Positions 17,124-25,592 of a DNA stretch of 64,000 nucleotides are shown piece after piece (positions within the stretch are counted from its first letter, which is position 1; every line of letters starts with the position of its first letter). The notes under the pieces were generated by a model. It made no database searches, was not told the origin of the DNA, and saw nothing but the letters and a program-made list of their open reading frames with translations. This DNA comes from Salinimicrobium tongyeongense (GTDB lineage Bacteria; Bacteroidota; Bacteroidia; Flavobacteriales; Flavobacteriaceae). The position numbers and the translations under genes were made by a program. The stretch spans positions 2,728,001 through 2,792,000 of the forward strand of contig NZ_CP069620.1 in NCBI RefSeq assembly GCF_026109735.1, in the 5' to 3' direction.

Positions 17124-17969
17124 TTACTTTCTTTTTTTTGAAGGAATTACCAAAAATGGCACTTTCACGTTAAAACCTATTTCGTTGACCACAGGTGTAA
17201 ACAGCAAATTCTCGAAGAAAGAATGTTTGTTGTTCACCATGCACAGCATGTCTATTTCATTCTCTTCCTGAAAATCGTAAATGGCGCGGGTAACACTTTT
17301 GCCGGTAATGCTGTAAAAGTGATGGGCAATGTCTTTAAAGGCTGTTGATAAGGCTTTTTTCCTGCTGGCCTGGCTGGAGGAAAGATCTACACCAAAATAA
17401 ACATGGAGAATATGGATGGTGGAGGAATGAACAGAAGCCAGGTCTTTCATGATTCCCAGCAGCCCGGGGATCTCCCCCTCATAATCTGTTGGAAAAAGTA
17501 CCCCTTTTGGGGCCTTGTATTCATAATGTGAGGGAATGGCCAGTAAAGGGCAGCGGGCTTTTTTTATGGCGTGAACCGTATGCGTGCCAAAGAGAATTTC
17601 TTCGGCACCTGTAGCTCCTTTTGTACCCATTACAATAAGGTCTATTTCTTTTTCGGCAACTACTTCTTTCATCTCATCATTCAGCAGATTAAATGAAGAG
17701 ATCTTTTCAAAATGATGATTTTCATTTTTAAAGTTCCGTTTAATTCGCCTTAGCACCCTGTCAAGCCCTTTTTTTGATTTGTCCTGGTAAATCTCCGTAA
17801 GTGTAGGGTGATTGGAGTTGTACACAAGGTATTCATTGTCATAAAGCACCGGGGTGTAGGTGTTGAGCAGGTAAAAAGTACATTCTTCACTGCTAAACAG
17901 CTGTACTGCATATTTGGCGGCATTATATGCATTTTCGGAAAAGTCGGTGGGCAGCAGGATTCTTTTCAT
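17124..17969 (-). CDS. Universal stress protein, tandem UspA domains (2)
   Basis: 281 aa, same two-domain layout: ILLPTDFSENAYNAAKYA at the start, IVMGTKGATGAEEILFGTHT as the nucleotide-loop region of domain 1, and a degenerate second domain ending KVPFLVIPSKK. The three USP genes are clearly paralogous. It sits 19 bp downstream of the third copy, in one transcription unit. Confidence 0.9.
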   Translation of the reverse strand: MKRILLPTDFSENAYNAAKYAVQLFSSEECTFYLLNTYTPVLYDNEYLVYNSNHPTLTEIYQDKSKKGLDRVLRRIKRNFKNENHHFEKISSFNLLNDEMKEVVAEKEIDLIVMGTKGATGAEEILFGTHTVHAIKKARCPLLAIPSHYEYKAPKGVLFPTDYEGEIPGLLGIMKDLASVHSSTIHILHVYFGVDLSSSQASRKKALSTAFKDIAHHFYSITGKSVTRAIYDFQEENEIDMLCMVNNKHSFFENLLFTPVVNEIGFNVKVPFLVIPSKKRK

Positions 17970-17988
17970 GGGAACAGGTTTAAAATAT

Positions 17989-18837
17989 TTATGAACGGCT
18001 AAAATTCTGAAGTACCAAAAATGGTATTTTTGGATGCAGTCCTATTTTATCTATTGTGGAACTGTAAAGTATATTTTCAAGGTAGCTGTGACGGGAATTG
18101 ACCAGCACGAGTAGGTCAATGTGGAGTTCGTCTATCCATTTTTTGATGGCTTCGGTCTTTTCGAGTTCTTCTTCACGATGTTGTTGCACATTCACATCGT
18201 ACAAATGTTCCAGTATTCCCTCTTTTACATCCTCCTGTCTCAGGGTAATTTCTGAAATTCTCGAAGCATACAACATGTGGATCTCTGAACAAAAAGAGCG
18301 GGCAATTCCACCCACCAGTTTCAATTCTCTGCGCTGGTAAGGCAGCAGGTAATTGGTAGGGAACAAAATTCTTTTTGGGTCTGAAAATTTGTAATTTTCG
18401 GGAATGCTCAATACCGGGCATTGCACATATTTTATGATCTGAAGGGTGTTGCTTCCAAAAGTGAGCTGCCTGTCATTGGTAAGCCCGCGGGTAGAAGTGA
18501 TGATGAGGTCGGCGTTTTCTCTTTCCGCCAGGTCATTTACTTCATCTATTAACAACCCAAATGCCGAAACTGCATGAAATGTGTGTTTTGGGTTCGCGTA
18601 TATTCCCCTTATGCGCTCCAGAATCCCTGTAAGTTTCCTGTCGCTTTTATCTTTAACGCTCTGTTTGTATTCCTCGAGAAGAGTGGGGGTAATCACTCCG
18701 TCAAAACTGTAAACTTCATCGGCATAGGCATGAAGCACATAAAATTCACTTCGCTCATACTTAAAGAGTTCTGCGGAATATTTCAGTGCGTTAAAGGCAT
18801 TTTCTGAAAAATCTGTGGGAACAATAATCTTTCTCAT
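17989..18837 (-). CDS. Universal stress protein, tandem UspA domains (3)
   Basis: 282 aa. First gene of the USP run. IIVPTDFSENAFNALKYSAE opens domain 1; LIITSTRGLTNDRQLTFGSN is the loop region, where the usual MG is replaced by TS, so ATP binding may differ. Near the C-terminus HPKIPFLVL is encoded by a copy of the dispersed palindrome. The upstream gap holds a candidate operator (18884-18897). Confidence 0.9.
   Translation of the reverse strand: MRKIIVPTDFSENAFNALKYSAELFKYERSEFYVLHAYADEVYSFDGVITPTLLEEYKQSVKDKSDRKLTGILERIRGIYANPKHTFHAVSAFGLLIDEVNDLAERENADLIITSTRGLTNDRQLTFGSNTLQIIKYVQCPVLSIPENYKFSDPKRILFPTNYLLPYQRRELKLVGGIARSFCSEIHMLYASRISEITLRQEDVKEGILEHLYDVNVQQHREEELEKTEAIKKWIDELHIDLLVLVNSRHSYLENILYSSTIDKIGLHPKIPFLVLQNFSRS
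18016..18032. repeat. Dispersed palindrome copy in coding sequence, 16/17
   Basis: CAAAAATGGTATTTTTG, near the 3' end of the third USP gene. Confidence 0.55.
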
Positions 18838-18883
18838 GGTTTGGCATTTTTATTAAAGTTAGAGAAAGTTTCAGTATAAAAGT

Positions 18884-18897
18884 ATGACAGCGATCAT
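18884..18897. promoter_or_regulatory. Candidate operator ATGA-N6-TCAT upstream of USP operon
   Basis: ATGACAGCGATCAT, an inverted repeat 47-60 bp upstream of the first USP start codon. A second site of the same form lies upstream of hsp20. The nearby receiver-Crp regulator is a natural candidate to bind it, by inference. Confidence 0.4.
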
Positions 18898-18902
18898 GCA
18901 GG

Positions 18903-19011
18903 AGAAGAGACTGCCCGTAATGCAGCGGGTGAATTTCAAATGTTCATTCTCATTTTACTTCCCGCCTGCTACTTTAAGAAAATCGTTTTGAATCGCAGGG
19001 CAGTCTCTTCT
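18903..19011. repeat. Long inverted-repeat 3' element, copy 1
   Basis: 14-bp perfect arms AGAAGAGACTGCCC (18903-18916) and its complement (18998-19011), with an inner imperfect stem (CAGCGGG against CCCGCCTG). It starts seven bases after the hsp20 stop codon. Related by arm sequence to the elements at 21810, 27571 and 39393. Confidence 0.7.
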
Positions 19012-19017
19012 TTAAGG

Positions 19018-19485
19018 TCAGGAAACTTTAATGGTTTTTGGTTTCTTAGCTTCCATGCCTTCTTTCTTATGTAATTTTAGTTTTAGGACCCCGTCTTCAT
19101 ATTGGGCTGAAACATCTTTGTCTTCATCAATAGATTCTGGGATACTTACAGATCGTGAGAAGGAGTTATAACTGAATTCCCTGGTCACAAAACCTTCTTT
19201 TTCCTCTTCTTTTTTATCTTCTCTTTCGGCAGAAATAGTGAGAAGTCCGTTGTCAAGAGTGATGTTGAAATCCTCTTTTTTGAGGCCGGGTGCGGCCAGC
19301 TCAACTTCAAATACTTTCTCTTTTTCCTTAATGTTCATAGCAGGGCTAACTTCGCTGTCTCCGTTTGAATTCAGGAAATTTTTCATAAATCCGCGGCGGT
19401 CAAAGAAGTCTGAAAAGAAAGGATCGCTCATAAAGGCATTACTCAACACCGGAGTCCTGCGCTTTTTGGTTGTTACTAATGACAT
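19018..19485 (-). CDS. Hsp20/alpha-crystallin small heat-shock protein
   Basis: 155 aa. The alpha-crystallin domain spans about residues 48-145: VFEVELAAPGLKKEDFNITL at its start, GLLTISAERED, and YEDGVLKLKLHKKE near the end; a C-terminal KPKTIKVS replaces the I-x-I anchor (IKV). Family knowledge: an ATP-independent holdase that forms oligomers in the cytoplasm. It lies between the receiver-Crp regulator and the USP operon, with a palindromic operator candidate upstream. Confidence 0.93.
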   Translation of the reverse strand: MSLVTTKKRRTPVLSNAFMSDPFFSDFFDRRGFMKNFLNSNGDSEVSPAMNIKEKEKVFEVELAAPGLKKEDFNITLDNGLLTISAEREDKKEEEKEGFVTREFSYNSFSRSVSIPESIDEDKDVSAQYEDGVLKLKLHKKEGMEAKKPKTIKVS

Positions 19486-19548
19486 AACCTTAGAATTTAA
19501 TGTTAGTAATTTTTATTTCTAATTTACCTCACATTATAGCCTAAGAGA

Positions 19549-19562
19549 ATGACAAATGTCAT
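19549..19562. promoter_or_regulatory. Candidate operator ATGA-N6-TCAT upstream of hsp20
   Basis: ATGACAAATGTCAT: six-base perfect arms with a two-base centre, 64-77 bp upstream of the hsp20 ATG. Shares ATGACA...TCAT with the site before the USP operon. Confidence 0.45.
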
Positions 19563-19591
19563 GTTGCAAAAAGAAAGTCGTGCGAAAAATC

Positions 19592-20626
19592 CTAATGTAT
19601 TTCTCTTAATTTTTCCAATTCCAGGATCTTTATATCGCGGCCAATAATATCAATTACCCCGTCTTTCTTCAGGCAGGAAAGGCTTCTAATGAAACTTTCC
19701 GTAGAAATTCCGGCAACGCTTGCCATATCACTTCGGGAAACCTTCAAGACAGGTGTATTGTTCCCGGAAATTTTTTCAGCAAATTCCAGGAGCGTACTGG
19801 CTGTTTTTTTAAGGACCGAGCCATAGGCCATTTCGAGCAGGTGAGTTCTAAGTACATCGAGGCTGTGGGTAATTTCTTCAGCAAACTCCAGCATTAAATC
19901 CCGGTTTTGCTCCAGCATTTGTACAAACTCGTCATGAGAAAGCCGGTACAAAATGCTTTTTTCCAAAGCCAGGGCACTTTCGGGGTAGTGGGTGGAGTTT
20001 TTATAGCTATAGAAGCCCAAAAAATCCCCTTTTTGAGGGATGGCTGTAATGAGTTCTTTCCCGTACTCATCAAGCCTAAAGGTTTTAACAAGCCCGTGTT
20101 CAAGAAGGTAGACACTGCAGGCCATACGGTTTTCCATAAAGATCTCTTCATTCTTGTCGGCTTCAAGCTGTTCGCCATAGGTGCGCACATATTCCTTAAA
20201 TTCTTCGAGGTGCAGCTGGTTCTTGCGGCCTGGGCTCTTTTCTCCCTGCAGCTGTGCACGTTTGGCCAAACGCTTTTCAATGGTCAAAATGAGGTCTTCT
20301 TCGCTAAAGGGTTTGGTGATATAATCATCGGCTCCCAGGTTCATTCCCCGGCGCACATCGGCCGGATTTGACTTTGCTGAAAGAAAGATGAACGGGATAT
20401 TTCTGGTGTGGCGATTTTGTTGAAGTGCAGTGTAGACCTCGTACCCGTCGAGTTCGGGCATCATGATATCTGAAATAATAATGTCAGGTAATTCCTTGTA
20501 TGCCTTTTTTAGTCCGGTTTTGCCTTCATGGGCAAGGAAAGTCCGGTAACCGGAAAGTTCGAGTAATTCCCGGGTGTTTTCTGCGAGAACAAGATCATCT
20601 TCAATAAGGAGGACTGAGTTCTCCAT
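19592..20626 (-). CDS. Response regulator fused to Crp/Fnr-type regulator
   Basis: 344 aa. Receiver domain (1-120) with the acidic pair in IEDD, phospho-acceptor Asp in IISDIMMPELDGYE (about residue 53) and conserved Lys in YITKPFSEED; then a cyclic-nucleotide-binding-like beta roll (about 145-255, QKGDFLGFYSY) and a C-terminal HTH (about 290-335, SRSDMASVAGISTESFIRSL). Family knowledge: such fusions occur in Bacteroidota and likely combine phosphorelay input with a Crp-type DNA reader. No histidine kinase is adjacent. Its placement suggests control of the hsp20/USP cluster. Confidence 0.88.
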   Translation of the reverse strand: MENSVLLIEDDLVLAENTRELLELSGYRTFLAHEGKTGLKKAYKELPDIIISDIMMPELDGYEVYTALQQNRHTRNIPFIFLSAKSNPADVRRGMNLGADDYITKPFSEEDLILTIEKRLAKRAQLQGEKSPGRKNQLHLEEFKEYVRTYGEQLEADKNEEIFMENRMACSVYLLEHGLVKTFRLDEYGKELITAIPQKGDFLGFYSYKNSTHYPESALALEKSILYRLSHDEFVQMLEQNRDLMLEFAEEITHSLDVLRTHLLEMAYGSVLKKTASTLLEFAEKISGNNTPVLKVSRSDMASVAGISTESFIRSLSCLKKDGVIDIIGRDIKILELEKLREIH

Positions 20627-20837
20627 GAGCTTGATATTTAAACTGATATATTCAGAAGTTATAAAAAAACAACTCTCATTATCAGCGAATTAAAATTGTG
20701 AAATAAAGATACGGCAGAAAACCATATTTAGGAAATATTTAAGACCTGAAAGCCTTTTTTTTTGTGCTGGCTTTTTATCTTTAGATCAGTCCTTTCTGCA
20801 ACGCGGGTTAGGGTGCTGAAAATTAACAAGGTGTGTT

Positions 20838-21104
20838 ATGGAGTCATATATCTGTCAAAGCTGCGGGCTCCCCTTTTCCAGGAAAATGAGGGGCACCAAT
20901 AAAGACCTTAGCAGGAACAGTGACTACTGTTCCACCTGTTTTCAGGATGGAAAATTTACAGACCATCATCTCACCATACAGGACATGGAAAAAAAACTGC
21001 TGGACATGGCACGGCATCACGACGGCCTCACTATTGAAGAAGCCCAGCAAACCATCAAAATGCTGCCCGATTTAAAGCGCTGGAAGATGACGCATATCCT
21101 TTAA
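20838..21104 (+). CDS. Small putative zinc-ribbon protein
   Basis: 88 aa. Four cysteines in two pairs, CQSCG (6-9) and YCSTCF (about 31-34), match the putative zinc-ribbon family PF12674; the rest is a helical tail with KWKMTH-like end. Function unknown. It stands alone, divergent from the receiver-Crp regulator. A TATCTTTA sequence about 50 bp upstream is close to, but not, the -7 consensus. Confidence 0.75.
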   Translation: MESYICQSCGLPFSRKMRGTNKDLSRNSDYCSTCFQDGKFTDHHLTIQDMEKKLLDMARHHDGLTIEEAQQTIKMLPDLKRWKMTHIL

Positions 21105-21166
21105 AAACGTAAAGAGCTTTATACTTTCCTTAACTTCAGATTTTAAGAAAACCTGCTATAATTCTT

Positions 21167-21174
21167 TACCTTTG
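21167..21174 (+). promoter_or_regulatory. Bacteroidota -7 element for cupredoxin gene
   Basis: TACCTTTG matches TAnnTTTG, 46 bp upstream of the ATG at 21220. Confidence 0.5.
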
Positions 21175-21219
21175 AGTGAAGTTCAAAAAACTAAAGAACT
21201 ATAATTTAAAACCAAAAAC

Positions 21220-21777
21220 ATGAAAAACTTAAGCAGATTTTTTGCAGTTTTTTTAGCTGCAGTTCTAATGAGCTGTGGAAATGAAAAGAAAGAACAGGAG
21301 ACTGTCACCATTGGGGAAGAAGGTAGCCTTAAGACAGTTGAAACCACAGAAGATACAGCCACCAATACTGGCCAGAATGGGGAAGCCATACAGCGGCAGG
21401 ACGGGGTAGTTCAGGTGAACCTTACCGGGAACGACTTAATGCAGTACAACCTTAACGAGATTAGGGTAAAGGCTGGGGAAAAGGTGCGTCTTACCCTTAC
21501 CCACGTTGGCGAATTGCCCGAAAATGCCATGGGCCACAATTTTGTGCTGCTTAAACAGGGCACAGATGTGGTAGATTTTGCCCAAAAGGCAGCAACCGCC
21601 ACAGCTAACGAATACATTCCTGAAGGTACAGATGCGGTGATCGCCAAAACTGAAATGATAGGCGGCGGCGAGGAAACCACCATTGAATTTACGGTTTCTG
21701 AGGCAGGAACTTATGATTTTATCTGTAGCTTTCCCGGGCATTACGTTCAAATGCGCGGAAAATTTATCGTAGAATAG
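21220..21777 (+). CDS. Azurin-like cupredoxin lipoprotein
   Basis: 185 aa. Lipoprotein signal with lipobox LMSC (Cys19), a Glu/Thr-rich linker to about residue 60, then a cupredoxin domain. Type-1 copper ligands are visible: His in AMGHNFV, and Cys, His, Met in FICSFPGHYVQM. Family knowledge: azurins carry electrons, in flavobacteria often to cytochrome oxidase or nitrite reductase; here it would be anchored in the periplasm or outer membrane. No oxidase or reductase genes are close. Confidence 0.9.
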   Translation: MKNLSRFFAVFLAAVLMSCGNEKKEQETVTIGEEGSLKTVETTEDTATNTGQNGEAIQRQDGVVQVNLTGNDLMQYNLNEIRVKAGEKVRLTLTHVGELPENAMGHNFVLLKQGTDVVDFAQKAATATANEYIPEGTDAVIAKTEMIGGGEETTIEFTVSEAGTYDFICSFPGHYVQMRGKFIVE

Positions 21778-21809
21778 GAAGTAAGTCAGATTCTAATCAG
21801 TCAAAAGGT

Positions 21810-21907
21810 AAAGGCTGTCCTGAAAGCTTCGTTATCCTGAATATTTCGGCCAAACCTGAATTATCCAGGTTAAAAATGACGAAAAATGAGCTTTTAAGAC
21901 AGCCTTT
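21810..21907. repeat. Long inverted-repeat 3' element, copy 2
   Basis: 19-bp arms AAAGGCTGTCCTGAAAGCT (21810-21828) and 21889-21907, matching at 17 of 19 positions, with an inner hairpin AACCTG...CAGGTT. Lies between the convergent cupredoxin and mlaD genes and ends in T5, so it probably terminates both. Confidence 0.75.
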
Positions 21908-21909
21908 TT

Positions 21910-22908
21910 CTATTCCTCTTTGCTTGTTCCTTCTTCGGCCTTCAACCTCGCCTGTCTTTTAAAGTAGCCTCTAAAGAGAATATTGTGCTGCAAGGCTTTC
22001 ATGTTCTCGTCAAACTTTTTGGTAGCTTCTTCTATGTTTTGCAGCGTGGCATCCAGTTTTTCTACGGCACCGGGATCGTTTAATAAATAATCCAGGCTGC
22101 CTTCACCATTTTTGAGATCGTAAGAAACCTGTTGCAGGTTTGATGTCATCACACCAATTTCAAGGGCAGATACTTCAAGATTGGAAATTATACCTTCAAT
22201 TTGCCTTGCTGCCGTGGTATCGCTAAGCAAAACCCCGGCAACACTTTTTTCAAAGTTGATCTGGGCAGTCATTTTATTGAGGTTGTTAACCATGCCTGTA
22301 ATTTCGCCGGTGGCCTGTCGCAGGTCTTTAATGCTCTCCTTGAAATTTACCGCCATGTCTTCATCTTTGATCAAAGCCCCCAGGGTGCCTTCTCCTTTAT
22401 TGATGCTGTTAGTGATCTTCAGTAAATCTGCAGTGAGCAGGGCCGCGTTCTCATTGGTGGTATTAAGGGTGGTGAGCATATCGGCGGTGGCAATCTTACT
22501 AATAGATTTAATGGTATCTCCAGAGGTCACTGGGGCGGGTGCCAAACCAGCTTTTTCTCCCGGCAGTAGGTTGACGATCATGCTGCCTACCAGCCCGTCA
22601 GAACTTATTGTGGCCAGGGAATTCTTCTGAATTAAATCCATAGTTCGCTGGTCAATCCTCATGGTTACTGCAATACTGGTGTCGTTCACTATACTAATGC
22701 TTTGCACCGTCCCCACATTAACCCCTGCAAACCGCACATTATTGCCGCGTTGCAGCCCGTTAACGTCTTTAAATACTGAAACTATCAGGCTGTTGTCTCC
22801 AAACAGGTTTTGCCGGTTTCCTATAAAATAGACCGCAGTAACGAAAATTACAATTCCCACGATCACGAAGATTCCTAATTTCAGATTTTGTGAATTTGAA
22901 TTTTTCAT
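21910..22908 (-). CDS. MCE-domain lipid-binding protein, MlaD family
   Basis: 332 aa. One N-terminal membrane helix (about 10-30, GIFVIVGIVIFVTAVYFIG), an MCE domain (about 38-115, VSVFKDVNGLQRGNNVRFAG) and a long helical C-terminal region (about 140-330). Family knowledge: MlaD homologues form hexameric rings that shuttle lipids between membranes with MlaE and MlaF. The order permease-ATPase-MCE in this operon supports that. The long helical tail is more like YebT/PqiB-type tunnels or Mce than E. coli MlaD (183 aa). Confidence 0.88.
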   Translation of the reverse strand: MKNSNSQNLKLGIFVIVGIVIFVTAVYFIGNRQNLFGDNSLIVSVFKDVNGLQRGNNVRFAGVNVGTVQSISIVNDTSIAVTMRIDQRTMDLIQKNSLATISSDGLVGSMIVNLLPGEKAGLAPAPVTSGDTIKSISKIATADMLTTLNTTNENAALLTADLLKITNSINKGEGTLGALIKDEDMAVNFKESIKDLRQATGEITGMVNNLNKMTAQINFEKSVAGVLLSDTTAARQIEGIISNLEVSALEIGVMTSNLQQVSYDLKNGEGSLDYLLNDPGAVEKLDATLQNIEEATKKFDENMKALQHNILFRGYFKRQARLKAEEGTSKEE

Positions 22909-22913
22909 CGCTT

Positions 22914-23687
22914 TTATTTAAAAAAGGCCCTAATTCGCGGGTCTTCAGAAGTTGATAATTCCTCAAAAGTTCCCTGGGCGTAGTTGGTGCCGTCCAGTAA
23001 CAGGATCATTCGGTGGGAGATCACCCTTGCACAGTCCACATCATGGGTGATGATCATGGAAGAGGTTTTGTACCTTTTTTGGACGCTGGTCATTAACTCT
23101 ATGATCTCCTTTGCCGTAATAGGATCAAGGCCGGTGGTGGGTTCATCGTAAATAATAATTTTGGGTTTAAGAATGAGCGCACGGGCCAGTGCAATGCGGC
23201 GTTGCATTCCACCCGAGAGTTCATCGGGCATCAGGTCTATGGTCCTGGCCAGTCCCACATTCTCCAGCGCCTCCAGCACCAGCTTATCGGTATCTGTGAT
23301 GTTCATCCTTTTGGTGTGCCGCCTAAGCGGAAACTCCAGGTTTTCTCTCACGGTCATGGAATCATAAAGGGCACTGCCCTGGAAAAGGAAACCTATTTCT
23401 GCCCTTAGTTCATCCATCTGGGTGCGGTCAAGCCTGCTAATGTCCCTGCCCAAAACCTCAATCTTGCCACTGTCGGGCTCCATGAGGCCCACCAGGCATT
23501 TGATCATTACAGATTTTCCTGAACCCGATTTTCCCATGAGCACCAGGTTCTCGTTCTCATACATTTCCAGATTGAAATTATTCAGTACAACCTGGTCGCC
23601 GAATTTTTTGTGCAGGTTCTTTATCTGTATCACCGGATTTCCCCTGGAGGTAGCAGTATATCTAGGTTCAGGTTTCATATTATCCAT
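22914..23687 (-). CDS. ABC transporter ATPase, MlaF family
   Basis: 257 aa. Walker A GKSGSGKSVM, signature LSGGMQRRIALARAL, Walker B KIIIYDEPTTGLDP, and H-loop ITHDVD. Family knowledge: MlaF powers phospholipid transport at the inner membrane. The gene overlaps mlaE by 8 bp and ends 5 bp before mlaD, so the three are co-expressed. Confidence 0.92.
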   Translation of the reverse strand: MDNMKPEPRYTATSRGNPVIQIKNLHKKFGDQVVLNNFNLEMYENENLVLMGKSGSGKSVMIKCLVGLMEPDSGKIEVLGRDISRLDRTQMDELRAEIGFLFQGSALYDSMTVRENLEFPLRRHTKRMNITDTDKLVLEALENVGLARTIDLMPDELSGGMQRRIALARALILKPKIIIYDEPTTGLDPITAKEIIELMTSVQKRYKTSSMIITHDVDCARVISHRMILLLDGTNYAQGTFEELSTSEDPRIRAFFK

Positions 23688-24459
23688 AGATGAGTTGGGT
23701 TAAAAAAACTGCAATAAAGTCGATGATGAACAACAGCATACTGGTGTATACCACAGCTGAATTTGACGCCCGGCCCACTCCGGCAGTACCTTTTCCGCTG
23801 TTGTAGCCTTTAAAACACCCCACCAGGCCAATGGCAAAGCCGAAGAAAAAGGATTTTCCGGTAGCCGGAAGTAGATCCCGAAACCCCAAAGCCCCAAATA
23901 CCTGATTGAAGTAAAGCAAAAATGAGACCTGCCCCTTAATATTCTCTACCAGTGCCGAACCAATAAGGGCTACCAAATCTCCAAAGAGTATGAGCAGGGG
24001 GAGCATCAGGCTGGCAGCAAGAATTCGGGTGACCACCAGATACTTAAAAGGATTGGTGCCCGAAACTTCCATGGCGTCTATCTGTTCCGTAACTTTCATG
24101 GAGCCCAGTTCGGCACCTATGCTTGATCCAATGCGGCCGGCACAAATAAGCGCGATGATCACCGGCCCAATTTCCCGAACAATAGAAATACTAATCATAT
24201 TCGGGATCCAGGAGGAGGCCCCAAACTCCTCTAAGGTGGGGCGTGACTGAAGTGTAAATACCAGGCCAAGAATAAATCCGGTTTCCCCCACGAGTAGCAG
24301 GGATTTATTCCCCATCTGGTAACACTGCCTCAAAAATTCTTTGAATTCAAACGGCCGGCTAAATAGCTCTCTGAAAAACCTCCCGGCAAAATTTGACAGG
24401 GCTCCTATTTCAGTAAAAAAGGAACGCAGGTTTTTGGTCATTGTAAAACTTTGAGCCAT
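23680..24459 (-). CDS. ABC transporter permease, MlaE family
   Basis: 259 aa, about five to six membrane segments, with the MlaE signature around GRIGSSIGAELGSMKVTEQI and DAMEVSGTNP in the cytoplasmic loop. First gene of the mlaE-mlaF-mlaD operon. Family knowledge: forms the membrane dimer through which lipids are passed to or from the MCE protein. MlaB and MlaC homologues are not in the window, as is usual in Bacteroidota. Confidence 0.92.
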   Translation of the reverse strand: MAQSFTMTKNLRSFFTEIGALSNFAGRFFRELFSRPFEFKEFLRQCYQMGNKSLLLVGETGFILGLVFTLQSRPTLEEFGASSWIPNMISISIVREIGPVIIALICAGRIGSSIGAELGSMKVTEQIDAMEVSGTNPFKYLVVTRILAASLMLPLLILFGDLVALIGSALVENIKGQVSFLLYFNQVFGALGFRDLLPATGKSFFFGFAIGLVGCFKGYNSGKGTAGVGRASNSAVVYTSMLLFIIDFIAVFLTQLIYG

Positions 24460-24638
24460 TTCCTGAAGTTTCGAACTTAAAACTACTTCAATATGATCAA
24501 TTTAATTATGATATCTCTCAGGTTTAAGCAAGGCTGCTTAAAATATGCTGCCAATAATTAAGAATTTACGCCAAGAGTTTCAGGCTTTTAAAACTTCTCT
24601 GTAAATTAGAGTGTAACCAAAATGAAAAGATTTAGCCC

Positions 24639-25592
24639 ATGATCACAACCCTTACCGTTAATCCTGCCCTTGATATTTATTCAAAGACCAAAAAGCTGGA
24701 GCCAAATGAAAAACTCAGGTGTGAAAAGCCGCTTATAGATGCGGGCGGAGGAGGAGTAAATGTCTCGCGGGTCATCAAAAGACTGGGCGGTGAATCTACT
24801 GCCGTCTATGCCAAAGGAGGCCATACTGGTAAACTTTTTTCAGACCTTTTAAAAAAGGAAGGCGTTAAAGAAGAGCCTGTAGAGATCTCTAATGATTTGC
24901 GACAGAACTTTGCCGTTACCGAGACCTCTACAGGAAATCTCTATCGGTTTGGGTTTCCCGGCGCTTCGCTGCACGAATCTGAATATGAAGCTTTACTCGA
25001 AAAAGTGAGCCGGTGTGAAAAAGGCGGTTTTTTGGTAGCAAGCGGGAGTCTTCCGCCGGGTGCGCCACCCAATTTTTATGCCCGGGCAGCTGCTATCTCC
25101 AAAACCTGCGGATTAAAATTTGTACTTGATACTTCAGGAAAATCTTACCAGGGAGTGCTGGAGCAGGGGGCTTATCTTTTAAAACCGAATAAAAATGAAC
25201 TCCGCGATATTACAGGCCAGCCGGCAGAAAATATGGAGGAGCAAAAAAGGGCTTTGCTCGACATCCTTAAAAAGTATTCCGTAGAGATCATTGTGCTCTC
25301 ATTGGGGGGTGAAGGTGCGCTTTTGGCTACAAAAGGGGAAGTGAAACATTATCCTGCCCCGCAGGTCGAACATGTGAGTTCGATAGGGGCAGGAGACAGT
25401 ATGGTTGCCGGCCTGGTTTACGCCCTTTCTACAGGCCAGCCTCTCAAAAATGCCATTTTGTACGGACTTTCCTGTGGCAGTGCGACCATAAAATCTCCGG
25501 GGACCGAACTGCTTAAAAAAGAAGATGTGGAGGTTCTTTATGAACAACTGCTTCAACTAACTTCGGGGGAAGGCAGAACAATTTTGTCTTAA
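24639..25592 (+). CDS. PfkB-family hexose-phosphate kinase (6-phosphofructokinase II-like)
   Basis: 317 aa, ribokinase fold. N-terminal TLTVNPALDIYS is typical of FruK/PfkB/LacC; the substrate loop GGGGVNVSRVIKRLGG and the catalytic GAGDSMVAG (Asp near residue 250) are present. Family knowledge: phosphorylates fructose-6-P, fructose-1-P or tagatose-6-P; the sequence does not decide between them, and no PTS or tagatose genes are adjacent. Its 3' end runs into a tandem-repeat array. Confidence 0.85.
   Translation: MITTLTVNPALDIYSKTKKLEPNEKLRCEKPLIDAGGGGVNVSRVIKRLGGESTAVYAKGGHTGKLFSDLLKKEGVKEEPVEISNDLRQNFAVTETSTGNLYRFGFPGASLHESEYEALLEKVSRCEKGGFLVASGSLPPGAPPNFYARAAAISKTCGLKFVLDTSGKSYQGVLEQGAYLLKPNKNELRDITGQPAENMEEQKRALLDILKKYSVEIIVLSLGGEGALLATKGEVKHYPAPQVEHVSSIGAGDSMVAGLVYALSTGQPLKNAILYGLSCGSATIKSPGTELLKKEDVEVLYEQLLQLTSGEGRTILS
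25445..25461. repeat. Dispersed palindrome copy in coding sequence, 15/17
   Basis: CAAAAATGCCATTTTGT, encoding part of LKNAIL in the PfkB-family kinase. Confidence 0.5.

Noticed and set aside
17151-17180. parS-like sequence (TTTCACGTTAAAAC)
   Set aside because: Only a partial match to TGTTTCACGTGAAACA, within a USP coding sequence; no convincing parS is present although parAB is.
19520-19545. Sigma-70-like TATAAT before hsp20 (minus strand)
   Set aside because: No -35 partner at a proper distance, and Bacteroidota sigma factors use a different consensus.
24515-24545. Fifth copy of the long inverted-repeat element (AAGGCTGCTTAAAA)
   Set aside because: Only one arm-like segment is present, with no complementary arm nearby.
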